Assembly (NCBI GenBank): GCA_036502405.1
Contig: DASXYP010000141.1
Coordinates: 1 to 48,523 of the forward strand
Source of the DNA: Chersky-806 sp036502405
GTDB taxonomy: Bacteria; Actinomycetota; Acidimicrobiia; IMCC26256; JAENVU01
Direction: 5' to 3'
Length of the DNA stretch: 48,523 bases
Shown here: piece by piece, positions 48,500 to 48,523 of the stretch
Layout: every line of letters begins with the position of its first letter
How positions within the stretch are numbered: position 1 is the first letter of the stretch
Translations under genes and position numbers: made by a program
The notes under the pieces: generated by a model
Database searches by the model: none
Told to the model about the DNA's origin: nothing
Seen by the model: only the letters and a program-made list of their open reading frames with translations

Positions 48500-48523
48500 G
48501 TTGAACCGACCTTCCGGGCGCTG

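Overview
The window is a chromosomal replication-origin region of a high-GC bacterium, almost certainly an actinomycetote. The gene order matches the known mycobacterial blocks: cca(pcnA) … DUF6049 – murJ – kinase – sigma – trxB – trxA – cwlM – parB/parA – rsmG – jag – yidC – yidD – rnpA – rpmH on one side of the origin, dnaA – dnaN – recF – DUF721 – gyrB – gyrA – DUF3566 – tRNA-Ile on the other, plus the rpsF – ssb – rpsR – rplI – dnaB and DUF5318 / padR – ino1 blocks. Several details (unfused MurJ, intein-free DnaB, a PilT-like ATPase, a Thr-rich anchored protein, a zinc-free S18) point away from Mycobacteriales. Acidimicrobiia is my best guess, but it is an inference.

Layout. 1-1750: accessory and small membrane-protein genes. 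1830-5327 (minus): rpsF-ssb-rpsR-rplI-dnaB. 5490-7160: panB, a Cys-rich small protein and DUF5318. 7217-9060: padR-ino1 behind a strong promoter and a duplicated palindromic operator. 9067-10267: a 42-bp direct repeat, a methyltransferase and an OsmC-like protein. 10372-14071 (minus): cca, a PilT-like ATPase and a histone-deacetylase-fold hydrolase. 14173-25201 (plus): GNAT, DUF6049, murJ, degV, a transmembrane Ser/Thr kinase, an ECF sigma/anti-sigma fusion, a holin-like protein, trxB, trxA and a CwlM-like pseudo-amidase. A perfect hairpin terminator then separates this from the minus-strand parB-parA-rsmG-jag-yidC-yidD-rnpA-rpmH block (25232-31214). Two parS sites lie between parA and rsmG. 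DnaA boxes flank dnaA on both sides (31222-31663 and 33113-33319), so oriC lies there. 31664-40958: dnaA to DUF3566. After tRNA-Ile (41020) comes about 7 kb of accessory genes: a Thr-rich protein, a saccharopine-dehydrogenase-like protein, a TgpA/DUF58/MoxR operon and a sulfotransferase. Then come tRNA-Ala (48080), a decayed cupin gene and, at the right edge, a promoter covered by palindromic operators.

How the genes work together. Replication start and processivity (dnaA, dnaN, recF, gyrAB, dnaB, ssb), segregation (parABS), ribosome and membrane-protein biogenesis (rpmH, rnpA, yidD, yidC, jag) and control of cell-wall precursor supply (murJ, transmembrane kinase, cwlM-like regulator) sit together, with thioredoxin redox control beside an ECF sigma factor, as in mycobacteria.

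I found no IS element, prophage, CRISPR array or defence island. The most unusual items are rpmH lying wholly inside an open rnpA frame, the one-polypeptide sigma/anti-sigma fusion, the catalytically intact kinase with the ectodomain layout that mycobacteria carry on MviN, the PadR operator pair, the EGNSAG motif in GyrB, and the separated tRNA-Ile/tRNA-Ala pair.
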